Assembly: GCF_900113875.1 (NCBI RefSeq)
Contig: NZ_FORA01000001.1
Span: forward strand, 806,001-870,000
Direction: 5' to 3'
Length of the DNA stretch: 64,000 nt
DNA from: Jannaschia pohangensis
GTDB taxonomy: Bacteria; Pseudomonadota; Alphaproteobacteria; Rhodobacterales; Rhodobacteraceae
A program made the translations under genes and the position numbers. This document shows positions 11,898 through 19,811 of the stretch, one piece after another. Within the stretch, counting starts at the first letter, position 1, and every line of letters starts with the position of its first letter. The notes beneath the pieces were generated by a model that was given only the letters and a program-made list of their open reading frames with translations, had not been told where the DNA came from and did no database searches.

Positions 11898-12472
11898 CAG
11901 AACAGGACAAGACCCCGCCCCGTGCCGAAGGCGGCTGCCTCTGCGGAGCCCTGCGCTACCGTGTGGCCACCGACCCGCTTCGCACGACCGTCTGCCACTG
12001 CACCTTCTGCCAGCGCGCGACCGGCGCGGCCTATATGGTCGAGCCCGTTTTTGCCGCCGACGCCTTTGCGGTCACCTCGGGCGAGGTCAGCCGATACACC
12101 CACATCTCGGAGGGCAGCGGCAAAGAGGTCTACGTCCATTTCTGCGCCACCTGCGGCACAAAGCTCTTCCTGACCTTCAAACGGTTCCCGGGCTTCGTCG
12201 GCCTCTACGGCGGCACATTCGACACCCCGAACTGGTTCGACCTGACGCCAGAGACGTCGAAACACATCTTCCTCGGCGTCGCCCGCCACGGCACCGTCAT
12301 CCCCGCCCATGTGCCCACCTACGTCGAACACGCGGCCGAAATCGACGGGACGCCGATTGCGCCAACCGTTTACGACGCGCCCAAGGTCATCGGGGCGTGC
12401 CTTGTGGTCGATTTGCCCGACGATCGACCGGGCGGCGCCCCCGACTTCTCCGTGCCCCGCGACTTCGAATAA
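11894..12472 (+). CDS. GFA family zinc protein (glutathione-dependent formaldehyde-activating-like)
   Basis: The fold binds zinc through two Cys sites: CLC (Cys15, Cys17) with CATC (Cys84, Cys87) forms the structural site, and CHCTFC (Cys34, Cys36, Cys39) the second. The family is named after Gfa, but most members have unknown substrates and direct formaldehyde chemistry is disputed. The product has 192 residues, longer than the usual 130-160. The excess is a C-terminal tail: the last 26 residues match those of the preceding SixA-like protein at 22 positions. The gene overlaps its neighbour by 4 bases and is the last of the moaA-led run. Confidence 0.87.
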   Translation: MTEQDKTPPRAEGGCLCGALRYRVATDPLRTTVCHCTFCQRATGAAYMVEPVFAADAFAVTSGEVSRYTHISEGSGKEVYVHFCATCGTKLFLTFKRFPGFVGLYGGTFDTPNWFDLTPETSKHIFLGVARHGTVIPAHVPTYVEHAAEIDGTPIAPTVYDAPKVIGACLVVDLPDDRPGGAPDFSVPRDFE

Positions 12473-12727
12473 GGGGCACGACAGGCGTTATCGCAACGGC
12501 ATGTGATTCTGCGGGTGCGAAGGCACTTTGTTTCAATTTTGGCCTGAATCGGACTGATTTTGGCTCCGCATCTGCAACGCAGTATTTAGAATCTGTGTAT
12601 AAAACGCGCACTTACTGCGCTTCCTTCAGCACTTGAATTAATTACGTCACATTTCACTTACGCGGTCTCGACGTTGATATCTCTGGATGTTAGGGACACT
12701 CTGTAATTTTTTATGGTGGGGACGGGT

Positions 12728-13684
12728 ATGAATATCGTGGGAACGTCAGGCTCCGGTGCGCTGACTGGCACTGACGCCGATGACAAGATCATCGGCTTGG
12801 CGGGCGACGACACCATCAACGGTGGTGCCGGCAACGACCGGATCTACGGCGGCGCAGGCGCGGACTTGATCATCGGCGGCGCTGGCAACGACGTGATCTT
12901 CGCGGGCAACGGCGGCCAGCGTGGCGGCGACGGTTTCGCTGACGTCATGGAATTCGGAGCCGATGACGGTTTCGACAAGGTCTACGGCTTCGAGGTTGGC
13001 GTCGACAAGATCGTGCTGACGGGCCAAGGCGTTGAGTACACCATCACCTTCATCGAGAGCACGCAGAACACCATCATCACTTACGGCGACACGACAATCA
13101 CCGTCTATGACGTCCGCCTGACGGATGATGACATCTCGAACCCCGGCGGCATTGGCGGGAACGTAGATGGCGAAACCATCACCGGGACCCCTGCGGCGGA
13201 CGCGCTTGTCGGCACCAACGGCGACGACACCATTGTCGCATTGGGCGATGACGATGTCGTCGACGGTTCGGGTGGCAATGACTTCATCCTCGGCAATACC
13301 GGTTTTGACAGCCTTCTCGGCGGCGCAGGCGATGACACACTCTATGGTGGACGGGACGACGACCAAGTCGAAGGCGGCGATGGCAATGACGTCCTCTCGG
13401 GCGATGCCGGCTCCGACACTCTCACCGGTGGCGACGGCGACGACACCTTCGTCTTCTTCTCGCGTCACGATGGTGTTGGCTCCGACGTGATCACCGACTG
13501 GGAAGCAGGCGAGGAGATCGCGCTGATCGGATTTGGCGGCGTGTTCGTTGTTACGGACGTCGACGGTGACTCGGTGCTCATCTTCAGCAATGACACCGAG
13601 AGCCTGATCGTTGAAATCGAGGGCACGACGGACGTGACCGCTATCGAAGGCGCGATTGCATTCTACGAGGACAACCCGTTCTAA
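12728..13684 (+). CDS. RTX calcium-binding protein, probable type I secretion substrate
   Basis: The 318-residue acidic product carries two blocks of GGxGxDxxx nonapeptide repeats, which fold into a beta-roll that binds Ca2+. The first block is near the N-terminus (GLAGDDTINGGAGNDRIYGG), the second from about residue 165 to 250 (LLGGAGDDTLYGGRDDD onward). There is no Sec signal; the C-terminus after DTFVFFSRHDGVGSDVI resembles RTX C-terminal export regions. No enzymatic domain is visible, so it may be structural or adhesive. The ATG at 12728 follows a GGGGAC stretch; the ATG at 12713 would add five residues. No ABC exporter is adjacent. Confidence 0.85.
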   Translation: MNIVGTSGSGALTGTDADDKIIGLAGDDTINGGAGNDRIYGGAGADLIIGGAGNDVIFAGNGGQRGGDGFADVMEFGADDGFDKVYGFEVGVDKIVLTGQGVEYTITFIESTQNTIITYGDTTITVYDVRLTDDDISNPGGIGGNVDGETITGTPAADALVGTNGDDTIVALGDDDVVDGSGGNDFILGNTGFDSLLGGAGDDTLYGGRDDDQVEGGDGNDVLSGDAGSDTLTGGDGDDTFVFFSRHDGVGSDVITDWEAGEEIALIGFGGVFVVTDVDGDSVLIFSNDTESLIVEIEGTTDVTAIEGAIAFYEDNPF

Positions 13685-13712
13685 AGCGGCAAGCTCCCTT
13701 TCGACAATCAAG

Positions 13713-13738
13713 GGCCGCCCCACCTGGGCGGCCTTTTT
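13713..13738 (+). terminator. Rho-independent terminator after the RTX gene
   Basis: Perfect 8-bp stem GGCCGCCC/GGGCGGCC with loop CACCT, followed by TTTTT. It lies 29 bases past the stop codon and also separates the gene from the convergent Lrp-type regulator. Confidence 0.9.
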
Positions 13739-13759
13739 CCATAGGGCATCCGGGTTTTG

Positions 13760-14239
13760 TCAAACCGGCAAGGCCACGTCGTTCTTCAACTCCTCCATCG
13801 ACAGAAGCGCGGTCACGTTGAACACCCGCACCTCCGAAATCAGCGCCTGGTAGAAGACGTCATAGGCCCGGGCGTTGGCCACGCGGACCTTCAGAATGTA
13901 GTCGATTTCGCCCGCCAGCCGGTGCGCCTCCTGCACTTCGGGCCGGGCGCGCAGCGCGGCAAGGAACTTCTTCTGCCACTCCGCCTCGTGTTCGGATGTG
14001 CGGATCAGGACGAAGAAACAGGCTTCCAGACCAAGGGCTTCGGGGTCGACCACCACGGTGGACGGACCCATCACGCCCCGGGCGCGCATCTTCTTGATCC
14101 GATTCCACACCGGCGTCTTCGACGACCCCACCTGACGCGCGATTTCGTCCAGGCTCTGCCCTGCATCCGTCTGCAACGCGCGGAGGATATTCCGGTCCAG
14201 ATCGTCCAGCCGGACCACCTTCCCCGTTTCCATAGCCAT
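13760..14239 (-). CDS. Lrp/AsnC family transcriptional regulator
   Basis: The 159-residue protein has an N-terminal winged helix-turn-helix (LDDLDRNILRALQTDAGQS, then the recognition part VGSSKTPVWNRIKKM) and a C-terminal RAM/AsnC ligand domain (about residues 70-150, with the AGEIDYILKV strand). It is divergently transcribed from the cysG-led sulfur operon 120 bases away, a neighbourhood repeated in related bacteria, so it probably controls that operon, perhaps sensing a sulfur amino acid (inference). The ATG at 14239 is preferred because AAGG sits 9 bases upstream; a GTG at 14248 is an alternative. Confidence 0.88.
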   Translation of the reverse strand: MAMETGKVVRLDDLDRNILRALQTDAGQSLDEIARQVGSSKTPVWNRIKKMRARGVMGPSTVVVDPEALGLEACFFVLIRTSEHEAEWQKKFLAALRARPEVQEAHRLAGEIDYILKVRVANARAYDVFYQALISEVRVFNVTALLSMEELKNDVALPV

Positions 14240-14314
14240 TCGGGACACCTTTCTGTCTTGGACATGATTTCAGCCTATACGTCCCTGTTATCGCGGGGGG
14301 ACTGCCCAATTACC

Positions 14315-14327
14315 AGAACAATGTTCT
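14315..14327. promoter_or_regulatory. Perfect palindrome AGAACA-A-TGTTCT, candidate operator of the sulfur operon
   Basis: A 6-1-6 perfect inverted repeat lies 31 bases before the cysG start and 75 bases from the divergent Lrp-type regulator gene. Its size and position suit a dimeric DNA-binding regulator. That the neighbouring Lrp-type protein binds it is inference. Confidence 0.5.
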
Positions 14328-14358
14328 ATATGAAGGGCAGAGTTTCCCGGAGCGTCCC

Positions 14359-15741
14359 ATGAACCATTTCCCCATCTTCCTCGCCCTCGAAGGCCGCCGC
14401 GTGCTCGTCGCCGGCGGTGGCGATGCGGCTGTGGCGAAGCTGCGGCTGCTGCTGAAGACGACGGCGCGGATCACGGTCGTGGCCGAGGCCTTCGATCCGG
14501 TCATCGAGGGATGGGCCACCGAGGGACGCGTGACGCTGATCCGGCGCGCGCAGGAGCCGGGCGACGCGCTGTGCTGCGTCATCGCCTACGGCGCGCATGA
14601 GGATGACGTTCTGGATGCCCGCACCCTGCGGCTGGCCACGGCCGACGGCGCGCTGGTCAACATCGTCGATAACCTGGCCGCGTCGCAGTTCATCACCCCC
14701 GCCATCGTCGACCGCGACCCGGTCGTGGTCGCCATTGGCACCGAAGGCGCGGCCCCGGTATTGGCCCGCAAGATCAAGGCAGATCTGGAATCGCGTCTGC
14801 CCGCGCAACTGGGCGTTCTGGCCCGCATCGGGAAAACATTCCGCAAGGCCGCCGACATCCTGCCCATGGGTGCTGTCCGCCGCCGCTTCTGGGCCGACTA
14901 TTACGACACCACCGGTCCCCGCGCCGCCCCCGAGGGCGAGGGGGCGATTCTGGCCGCGCTCGATACTCTGCTGGAGCAGCATGTCGCGCAAGACGCGCGG
15001 CCCGGTCACGTCGATCTGGTGGGGGCAGGCCCCGGCGATCCCGACCTGCTGACGCTCAGGGCGCGCAAGGCGCTGGACCGGGCCGATGTCGTCATTCACG
15101 ACCGTCTGGTCAGCGCCGAGATTCTGGAACTGGCGCGCCGCGAGGCCCTGATCATCGACGCGGGCAAGGAAGGCTTCGGCCCCTCCACCCCGCAGGACGA
15201 CATCAACGCGATCATGGTCGAACACGGCCTGAAGGGCGCGCATGTGGTGCGGCTCAAGGCGGGTGATCCCACGGTCTTCGGGCGGCTGGACGAAGAGATC
15301 GAGGCGCTGGACGCCGCCGGTCTCGACTGGGCCATCGTGCCGGGCATCACCGCCGCCAGCGCCGCCGTGGCAGGCATCGGACAGAGCCTGACCAAGCGGG
15401 GCCGCAACGGGTCGGTTCGCTTTCTGACCGGGCACGACATGAAGGGCTTCGCCGACCACGACTGGGCCGCGCTGGCCCGCCCGGGCGAGGTCGCCGCGAT
15501 CTACATGGGCAAGAAGGCCGCGCGCTGGATGCAGGGCCGGCTGATGATGCACGGCGCGTCGCCCGCCACGCCCGTGACGGTGATCGAGAACGTCAGCCGC
15601 CCCGATCAGACCGTTCACGCCGCCACATTGGCCACCCTGCCCGACCACCTGCGGGACGTCACCGGGCCGGCCGTCATCCTTCATGGCCTGGCCCCGCGCG
15701 CCGCCGCCACCGCCCTCGCCCGACAGGAGATTGCGCTATGA
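14359..15741 (+). CDS. cysG: Siroheme synthase CysG (trifunctional)
   Basis: CysG makes siroheme from uroporphyrinogen III for the sulfite reductase encoded downstream. The 460-residue product has the N-terminal NAD-binding precorrin-2 dehydrogenase/ferrochelatase half (VLVAGGGDAAVAKLRLLL, residues 15-32) and the C-terminal SAM uroporphyrinogen methyltransferase half. The latter starts with VDLVGAGPGDPDLLTLRA and includes DRLVS, VVRLKAGDPTVFGR and PGITAASAAVAGIG. Both halves look intact and full length. It is the first gene of the assimilatory sulfur operon and overlaps the DUF2849 gene by 4 bases (ATGA). Confidence 0.96.
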   Translation: MNHFPIFLALEGRRVLVAGGGDAAVAKLRLLLKTTARITVVAEAFDPVIEGWATEGRVTLIRRAQEPGDALCCVIAYGAHEDDVLDARTLRLATADGALVNIVDNLAASQFITPAIVDRDPVVVAIGTEGAAPVLARKIKADLESRLPAQLGVLARIGKTFRKAADILPMGAVRRRFWADYYDTTGPRAAPEGEGAILAALDTLLEQHVAQDARPGHVDLVGAGPGDPDLLTLRARKALDRADVVIHDRLVSAEILELARREALIIDAGKEGFGPSTPQDDINAIMVEHGLKGAHVVRLKAGDPTVFGRLDEEIEALDAAGLDWAIVPGITAASAAVAGIGQSLTKRGRNGSVRFLTGHDMKGFADHDWAALARPGEVAAIYMGKKAARWMQGRLMMHGASPATPVTVIENVSRPDQTVHAATLATLPDHLRDVTGPAVILHGLAPRAAATALARQEIAL

Positions 15742-16058
15742 GCCGCAAGCCGTTCACCCCCAAGGTCGTCACCGCCAATCTGCTGCGCGAGGGCGATGTG
15801 GTCTACCTCGCCGCCGATGACACCTGGGTCACCGACCTTGCACTGGCCGAAATCCTGACCGACGAGGCCCATGCCGAGGTCCGCCTGATCGAGGGCAGCC
15901 AGCAGCCGCAGGTCGCCGTCGGCGTCTATCTGGCCGACGTCCAACCCGGACCCGACGGCCCGAAACCCACCCATTTCCGCGAGGATTTCCGCGCCTCCGG
16001 CCCCACGAATTACGCCCATGGCAAGGCCCATGGCCAACGACCCGGACCGGAGGTCTGA
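15738..16058 (+). CDS. DUF2849 protein of the sulfite reductase operon
   Basis: A 106-residue cytoplasmic protein (KVVTANLLREGDVVYLAADDTW near the N-terminus) belonging to DUF2849. It is found in alphaproteobacterial siroheme/sulfite reductase operons between cysG and the reductase gene, as here. No catalytic motif is visible. An accessory role in reductase assembly or electron delivery is only inferred from this constant position. It overlaps cysG by 4 bases and is followed after one base by the reductase start. Confidence 0.85.
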   Translation: MSRKPFTPKVVTANLLREGDVVYLAADDTWVTDLALAEILTDEAHAEVRLIEGSQQPQVAVGVYLADVQPGPDGPKPTHFREDFRASGPTNYAHGKAHGQRPGPEV

Positions 16059-16059
16059 G

Positions 16060-17709
16060 ATGTACCAATACACCGAATTCGACCGCGCCTTCCTGACGGA
16101 ACGCAACGCCCAGTTCCGCGCCCAGGTCGCCCGCCGTCTGGACGGCAGCCTGACCGAGGACGAGTTCAAGCCGCTGCGCCTGATGAATGGCGTCTATCTG
16201 CAACTGCACGCCTACATGCTGCGCGTGGCGATCCCCTATGGCACGCTGTCGAGCGATCAGATGCGCACCCTCGCGCTGCTGGCGCAGAAGTGGGACAAGG
16301 GCTATGGCCATTTCACCACGCGCCAGAACATCCAGTACAACTGGCCCAAGCTGGTCGACATTCCGGACATGCTCGACGCGCTCGGCCAGGTCGGGCTGCA
16401 CGCCATCCAGACCAGCGGCAACACGATCCGCAACGTGACCGCCGACCATTTCGCGGGCGCCGCCGCGGACGAGATCGAAGATCCGCGCCCCGTGGCCGAG
16501 CTTCTGCGCCAATGGTCGACCGACCATCCGGAGTTTCAGTTCCTGCCCCGCAAGTTCAAGATCGCCGTCACCGGCAGCCCGAACGACCGCGCCGTGACCC
16601 GGGCCCATGACATCGGCCTTGTGACGGTCGAGCGGGATGGCGAGATCGGTTACGAAGTTCTGATCGGGGGCGGTCTGGGCCGCACGCCGATGATCGGCAA
16701 GACCGTCCGCGACTTCCTGCCCAAGGAAGACCTGCTGCCCTATTGCGAGGCGATCGTGTCGGTCTACAACCGGCTCGGTCGTCGCGACAACAAGTACAAG
16801 GCGCGCATCAAGATCACCGTTCACGAGAATGGCCTCGACGAGATGAAGGCCCTGATCGAGGCGCGGTTCGCCGAGGTGAAGCCCCTCTTCAACGGTGTCG
16901 ATCAGGAAATGCTGGCCGCGATCACGGCACAGTTCGCGCCGCCCGACTTCGTGGACAACACGCCCGCGCCGATCCTCGACCCGGTGCTGCAAAGCTTCGT
17001 CGACACAAACGTAACGGCGCACCGGCGCGACGACCACGCCATCGTCACCATCTCGATCAAGAAGCACGGCGCGACGCCGGGCGATGCGACAGCCGATCAG
17101 ATGCGCCTGATGGCTGATCTGGCCGACGCCCATGCCTACGGCGAATTGCGGATCAGTCACGAGCAGAACGTCATCCTGCCCCATGTGCGCCGCGACCGCC
17201 TGCCCGAATTGTTTGCCGCACTCAAGGCGGCGGGTCTCGGGACGGCCAACGTCGGCCTGGCCTCCGACATCATCGCCTGCCCCGGCATGGATTATTGCGC
17301 CCTGGCCACCGCGCGCAGCATTCCCGTCGCCCAACAGATCGCCACCCGCATCGACGCGCTCAAGATCGAGCATGAGGTCGGGCATCTGAAGATCAAGATT
17401 TCGGGCTGCATCAACGCCTGTGGTCACCATCACGTGGGCCACATCGGTATCCTCGGTCTCGACCGGGCCGGGGTGGAAAATTACCAGATCACGCTCGGCG
17501 GAGACGGCACGGAGGACGCTATCATAGGCGAGCGGACGGGCCCGGGCTTTGCCTATGACGCCATCGTGCCCGCCATCGAGCGCCTGATCCTCGCCTATCT
17601 CGACCTGCGCCACGGCGCTGACGAGACCTTCCTTCAAACCTATCGCCGCCTTGGCATGACCCCGTTCAAGGCCGCCCTCTACGAGCAGGAGAAACAGGAT
17701 GCCGCTTGA
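16060..17709 (+). CDS. cysI: Sulfite (or nitrite) reductase, siroheme [4Fe-4S] haemoprotein
   Basis: The enzyme reduces sulfite to sulfide with six electrons, here probably from ferredoxin or the reductase encoded at the end of the operon. The 549-residue product has the duplicated siroheme-reductase fold; the cluster cysteines are Cys407 and Cys413 (CPGMDYC), and Cys450 and Cys454 (CINAC), giving the CX5C...CX3C signature. Start at 16060 is fixed by GGAGG 7 bases upstream; an upstream in-frame ATG at 16018 lies inside the DUF2849 gene. The partners cysH and DUF934 indicate sulfite rather than nitrite as substrate. It overlaps cysH by 11 bases. Confidence 0.92.
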   Translation: MYQYTEFDRAFLTERNAQFRAQVARRLDGSLTEDEFKPLRLMNGVYLQLHAYMLRVAIPYGTLSSDQMRTLALLAQKWDKGYGHFTTRQNIQYNWPKLVDIPDMLDALGQVGLHAIQTSGNTIRNVTADHFAGAAADEIEDPRPVAELLRQWSTDHPEFQFLPRKFKIAVTGSPNDRAVTRAHDIGLVTVERDGEIGYEVLIGGGLGRTPMIGKTVRDFLPKEDLLPYCEAIVSVYNRLGRRDNKYKARIKITVHENGLDEMKALIEARFAEVKPLFNGVDQEMLAAITAQFAPPDFVDNTPAPILDPVLQSFVDTNVTAHRRDDHAIVTISIKKHGATPGDATADQMRLMADLADAHAYGELRISHEQNVILPHVRRDRLPELFAALKAAGLGTANVGLASDIIACPGMDYCALATARSIPVAQQIATRIDALKIEHEVGHLKIKISGCINACGHHHVGHIGILGLDRAGVENYQITLGGDGTEDAIIGERTGPGFAYDAIVPAIERLILAYLDLRHGADETFLQTYRRLGMTPFKAALYEQEKQDAA

Positions 17710-18430
17710 CGCCCATGCCCTGCTGACCGCCCGCGCGGCACAGCTCAACGCCGACTACGGCGACTCGACGCCCGAGGCCATTCTGGGCGCGGCCATTCGA
17801 AACGCCAAGATCGGCGACATCGCCTTCGTGTCGTCTTTCGGCGCGGAATCGGTGGTCCTGCTGCACATGCTGTCGCGGGTCGATCCGACGGTCCCGGTGC
17901 TGTTCCTTGAAACGGGGATGCTATTCCCCGAGACGCTCGCCTATCAGAGCACGGTTGCCGAAACGCTCGGCCTGACGGACATCCGCATCCTGCGGCCCGA
18001 CAGCACCGACCTGTTCCTGCACGACCCCGAGGGCGACCTGCATCAGCGCGACCCCGATACCTGCTGCGCGCTGCGCAAGACCAAGCCTCTCGAACTGGCA
18101 CTGCAAGCGTTCGACGCGGTGGTGACGGGCCGCAAGCGGCACCAGACCGGCGACCGCGCCGCCATGCAGGTGTTCGAGGTGGACGCAGGCAAGCTCCGGA
18201 TCAACCCGCTGGCGTCCTGGACGCCGCAGGACATCGCCGCCTACATGGACGCTCACGATCTGCCCCGTCATCCGTTGGTGGCCCAGGGGTTCGCGTCCAT
18301 CGGCTGCGCCCCCTGCACCACCAAGGTCGCCCCGGGCGAAGATCCGCGCGCCGGACGCTGGCGGGGCCGCGTCAAGACCGAATGCGGCATCCATTTCTCG
18401 GGGGGCCGCGTCTGGCCCGCCAACCGCTGA
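17699..18430 (+). CDS. cysH: Adenylyl-sulfate (APS) reductase, CysH family with [4Fe-4S] cysteines
   Basis: The 243-residue enzyme reduces activated sulfate to sulfite using thioredoxin. The nucleotide pocket motif SSFGAESVV is at residues 45-53, and the C-terminal catalytic ECGIHFS has its Cys at 229. It carries the two extra Cys pairs, Cys122-Cys123 (DTCCALRK) and Cys203/Cys206 (GCAPC), that bind a [4Fe-4S] cluster. These mark the APS-using type rather than the PAPS-using enterobacterial enzyme. It overlaps the sulfite reductase gene by 11 bases, fitting direct hand-over of sulfite. Confidence 0.93.
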   Translation: MPLDAHALLTARAAQLNADYGDSTPEAILGAAIRNAKIGDIAFVSSFGAESVVLLHMLSRVDPTVPVLFLETGMLFPETLAYQSTVAETLGLTDIRILRPDSTDLFLHDPEGDLHQRDPDTCCALRKTKPLELALQAFDAVVTGRKRHQTGDRAAMQVFEVDAGKLRINPLASWTPQDIAAYMDAHDLPRHPLVAQGFASIGCAPCTTKVAPGEDPRAGRWRGRVKTECGIHFSGGRVWPANR

Positions 18431-18440
18431 GGAGCGCGCC

Positions 18441-18860
18441 ATGCCCATCGTCACCGACCGCGGCTTTGCGCCCGACGACCTGAACCACGGCTTCACCCCG
18501 TCCGATACCCTGCCCGCCAATGGCCCCCTGGCCGTCGACGTGGCGTCGGACGCCGATCTCACCCCGTTGTTGGCGCGATTGGGCGAGACCTCGGCCATTC
18601 GTGTGGACTTTCCAAGTTTCGCGGATGGTCGGGGGTTCTCCATCGCCCGCGAACTGCGGCGGGCCGGATACATCGGTCGGCTGCGCGCGCGCGGCCATGT
18701 CATCGCCGACCAATACGCCATGGCGCGCCGGTCGGGGTTCGACGAGGTGGAGATCGACGACGCCCTGGCCGCCCGCCAGCCCGAGGACCAATGGCTGGCC
18801 CGCGCGGATTGGCAGGCGCACGACTATCAGGCCCGTCTGGGCCGGTTGCGCACGGGCTGA
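18441..18860 (+). CDS. DUF934 protein of the sulfate-reduction operon
   Basis: A 139-residue protein of the DUF934 family, always seen next to cysH and the sulfite reductase gene in proteobacteria. Visible features are a conserved FADGRGFSIARELRRAGYIGRLRARG core (residues about 59-86) and a Gln-Pro-rich end. No metal or nucleotide motif is obvious. Position suggests an accessory role in sulfite reduction; the mechanism is unknown. It begins 10 bases after cysH with GAGGAG upstream of its ATG. Confidence 0.88.
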   Translation: MPIVTDRGFAPDDLNHGFTPSDTLPANGPLAVDVASDADLTPLLARLGETSAIRVDFPSFADGRGFSIARELRRAGYIGRLRARGHVIADQYAMARRSGFDEVEIDDALAARQPEDQWLARADWQAHDYQARLGRLRTG

Positions 18861-18935
18861 CGACCTGTCGCCTTTCCCTGACACAGATCAAAGACTAAGA
18901 AGACGGAGGGGTGCGATCACGCACCCGAGCATACC

Positions 18936-19799
18936 ATGACCGAGCAGAGCCCCGTGACCCAAACCGCCGCCGCCCCCGTGAACGCCACCGCCAGTCCCGT
19001 GCTGCCCGATGCACAGACCGTGACGTCGGTCACCCATTGGACGGATCGGCTGTTTTCCTTCCGCGTAACGCGCCCCGCCTCGCTGCGCTTCCGGTCGGGC
19101 GAATTCGTCATGATCGGCCTGATGGGCGATCCGGACCCCAAGACCGGCAAGGTCAAGCCGCTGCTGCGCGCCTATTCCATCGCCTCTCCGTCCTGGGACG
19201 AGGAGCTGGAGTTCTATTCGATCAAGGTGCAGGACGGCCCGCTCACCTCCCGATTGCAACACATCAAGCCGGGCGACCAGATCATCCTGCGGCCCAAGCC
19301 CGTGGGCACGCTGGTCCACGATGCCCTGCTGCCGGGCAAGCGGCTCTGGTTCTTTGCCACCGGCACCGGCTTTGCGCCCTTCGCCTCGCTGTTGCGCGAC
19401 CCGCAGACCTTCGAGGATTACGACGAGATCATCATGACCCACACCTGCCGCGACGTGGCCGAACTGGCCTATGGGCGTCAGGTAATCGACAGCCTGCGCA
19501 CCGACGAATTGCTGGTCGAACTCCTGGGCGAGGAGAACCTGTCCAAGCTGAAATACTATCCGACCACCACCCGCGAGACCTCGCCCAAGATGGGGCGCAT
19601 CACCGACCTTCTGCGCTCGGGCGAGGCGCAGCGTGATCTGGGCGTCGAAGCGATCAGCCCGGAAACCGACCGGGCCATGGTCTGCGGCTCCATGGGTCTG
19701 AACACCGATCTCAAGGAGATTCTGGAGGGGTTCGGGCTGGAGGAAGGGGCCAATTCGGACCCGAAGCACTACGTCGTCGAAAAAGCCTTCGTCGGCTGA
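18936..19799 (+). CDS. fpr: Ferredoxin--NADP(+) reductase
   Basis: The 287-residue flavoprotein moves electrons between NADPH and ferredoxin, likely feeding the sulfite reductase. FAD-binding RAYSIAS (about 77-83) and NADP-binding GTGFAPFASLL (about 151-161) are clear, with CGSMGLN near the C-terminus and the chain ending in an extended VVEKAFVG tail, as in the bacterial subclass. The first ~25 residues (Thr/Ala-rich) look disordered. It begins 75 bases after the DUF934 gene, so it may be co-transcribed or have its own promoter. Confidence 0.93.
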   Translation: MTEQSPVTQTAAAPVNATASPVLPDAQTVTSVTHWTDRLFSFRVTRPASLRFRSGEFVMIGLMGDPDPKTGKVKPLLRAYSIASPSWDEELEFYSIKVQDGPLTSRLQHIKPGDQIILRPKPVGTLVHDALLPGKRLWFFATGTGFAPFASLLRDPQTFEDYDEIIMTHTCRDVAELAYGRQVIDSLRTDELLVELLGEENLSKLKYYPTTTRETSPKMGRITDLLRSGEAQRDLGVEAISPETDRAMVCGSMGLNTDLKEILEGFGLEEGANSDPKHYVVEKAFVG

Positions 19800-19811
19800 C
19801 GGCACGCGCCG

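Noticed and set aside
12728-13684. RTX repeats as a toxin gene
   Set aside because: No enzymatic or pore-forming region is present; only calcium-binding repeats and a likely export tail.
16018-16060. Upstream ATG for the sulfite reductase gene
   Set aside because: It lies inside the DUF2849 gene, whereas GGAGG is placed correctly for the ATG at 16060 and homologues begin there.
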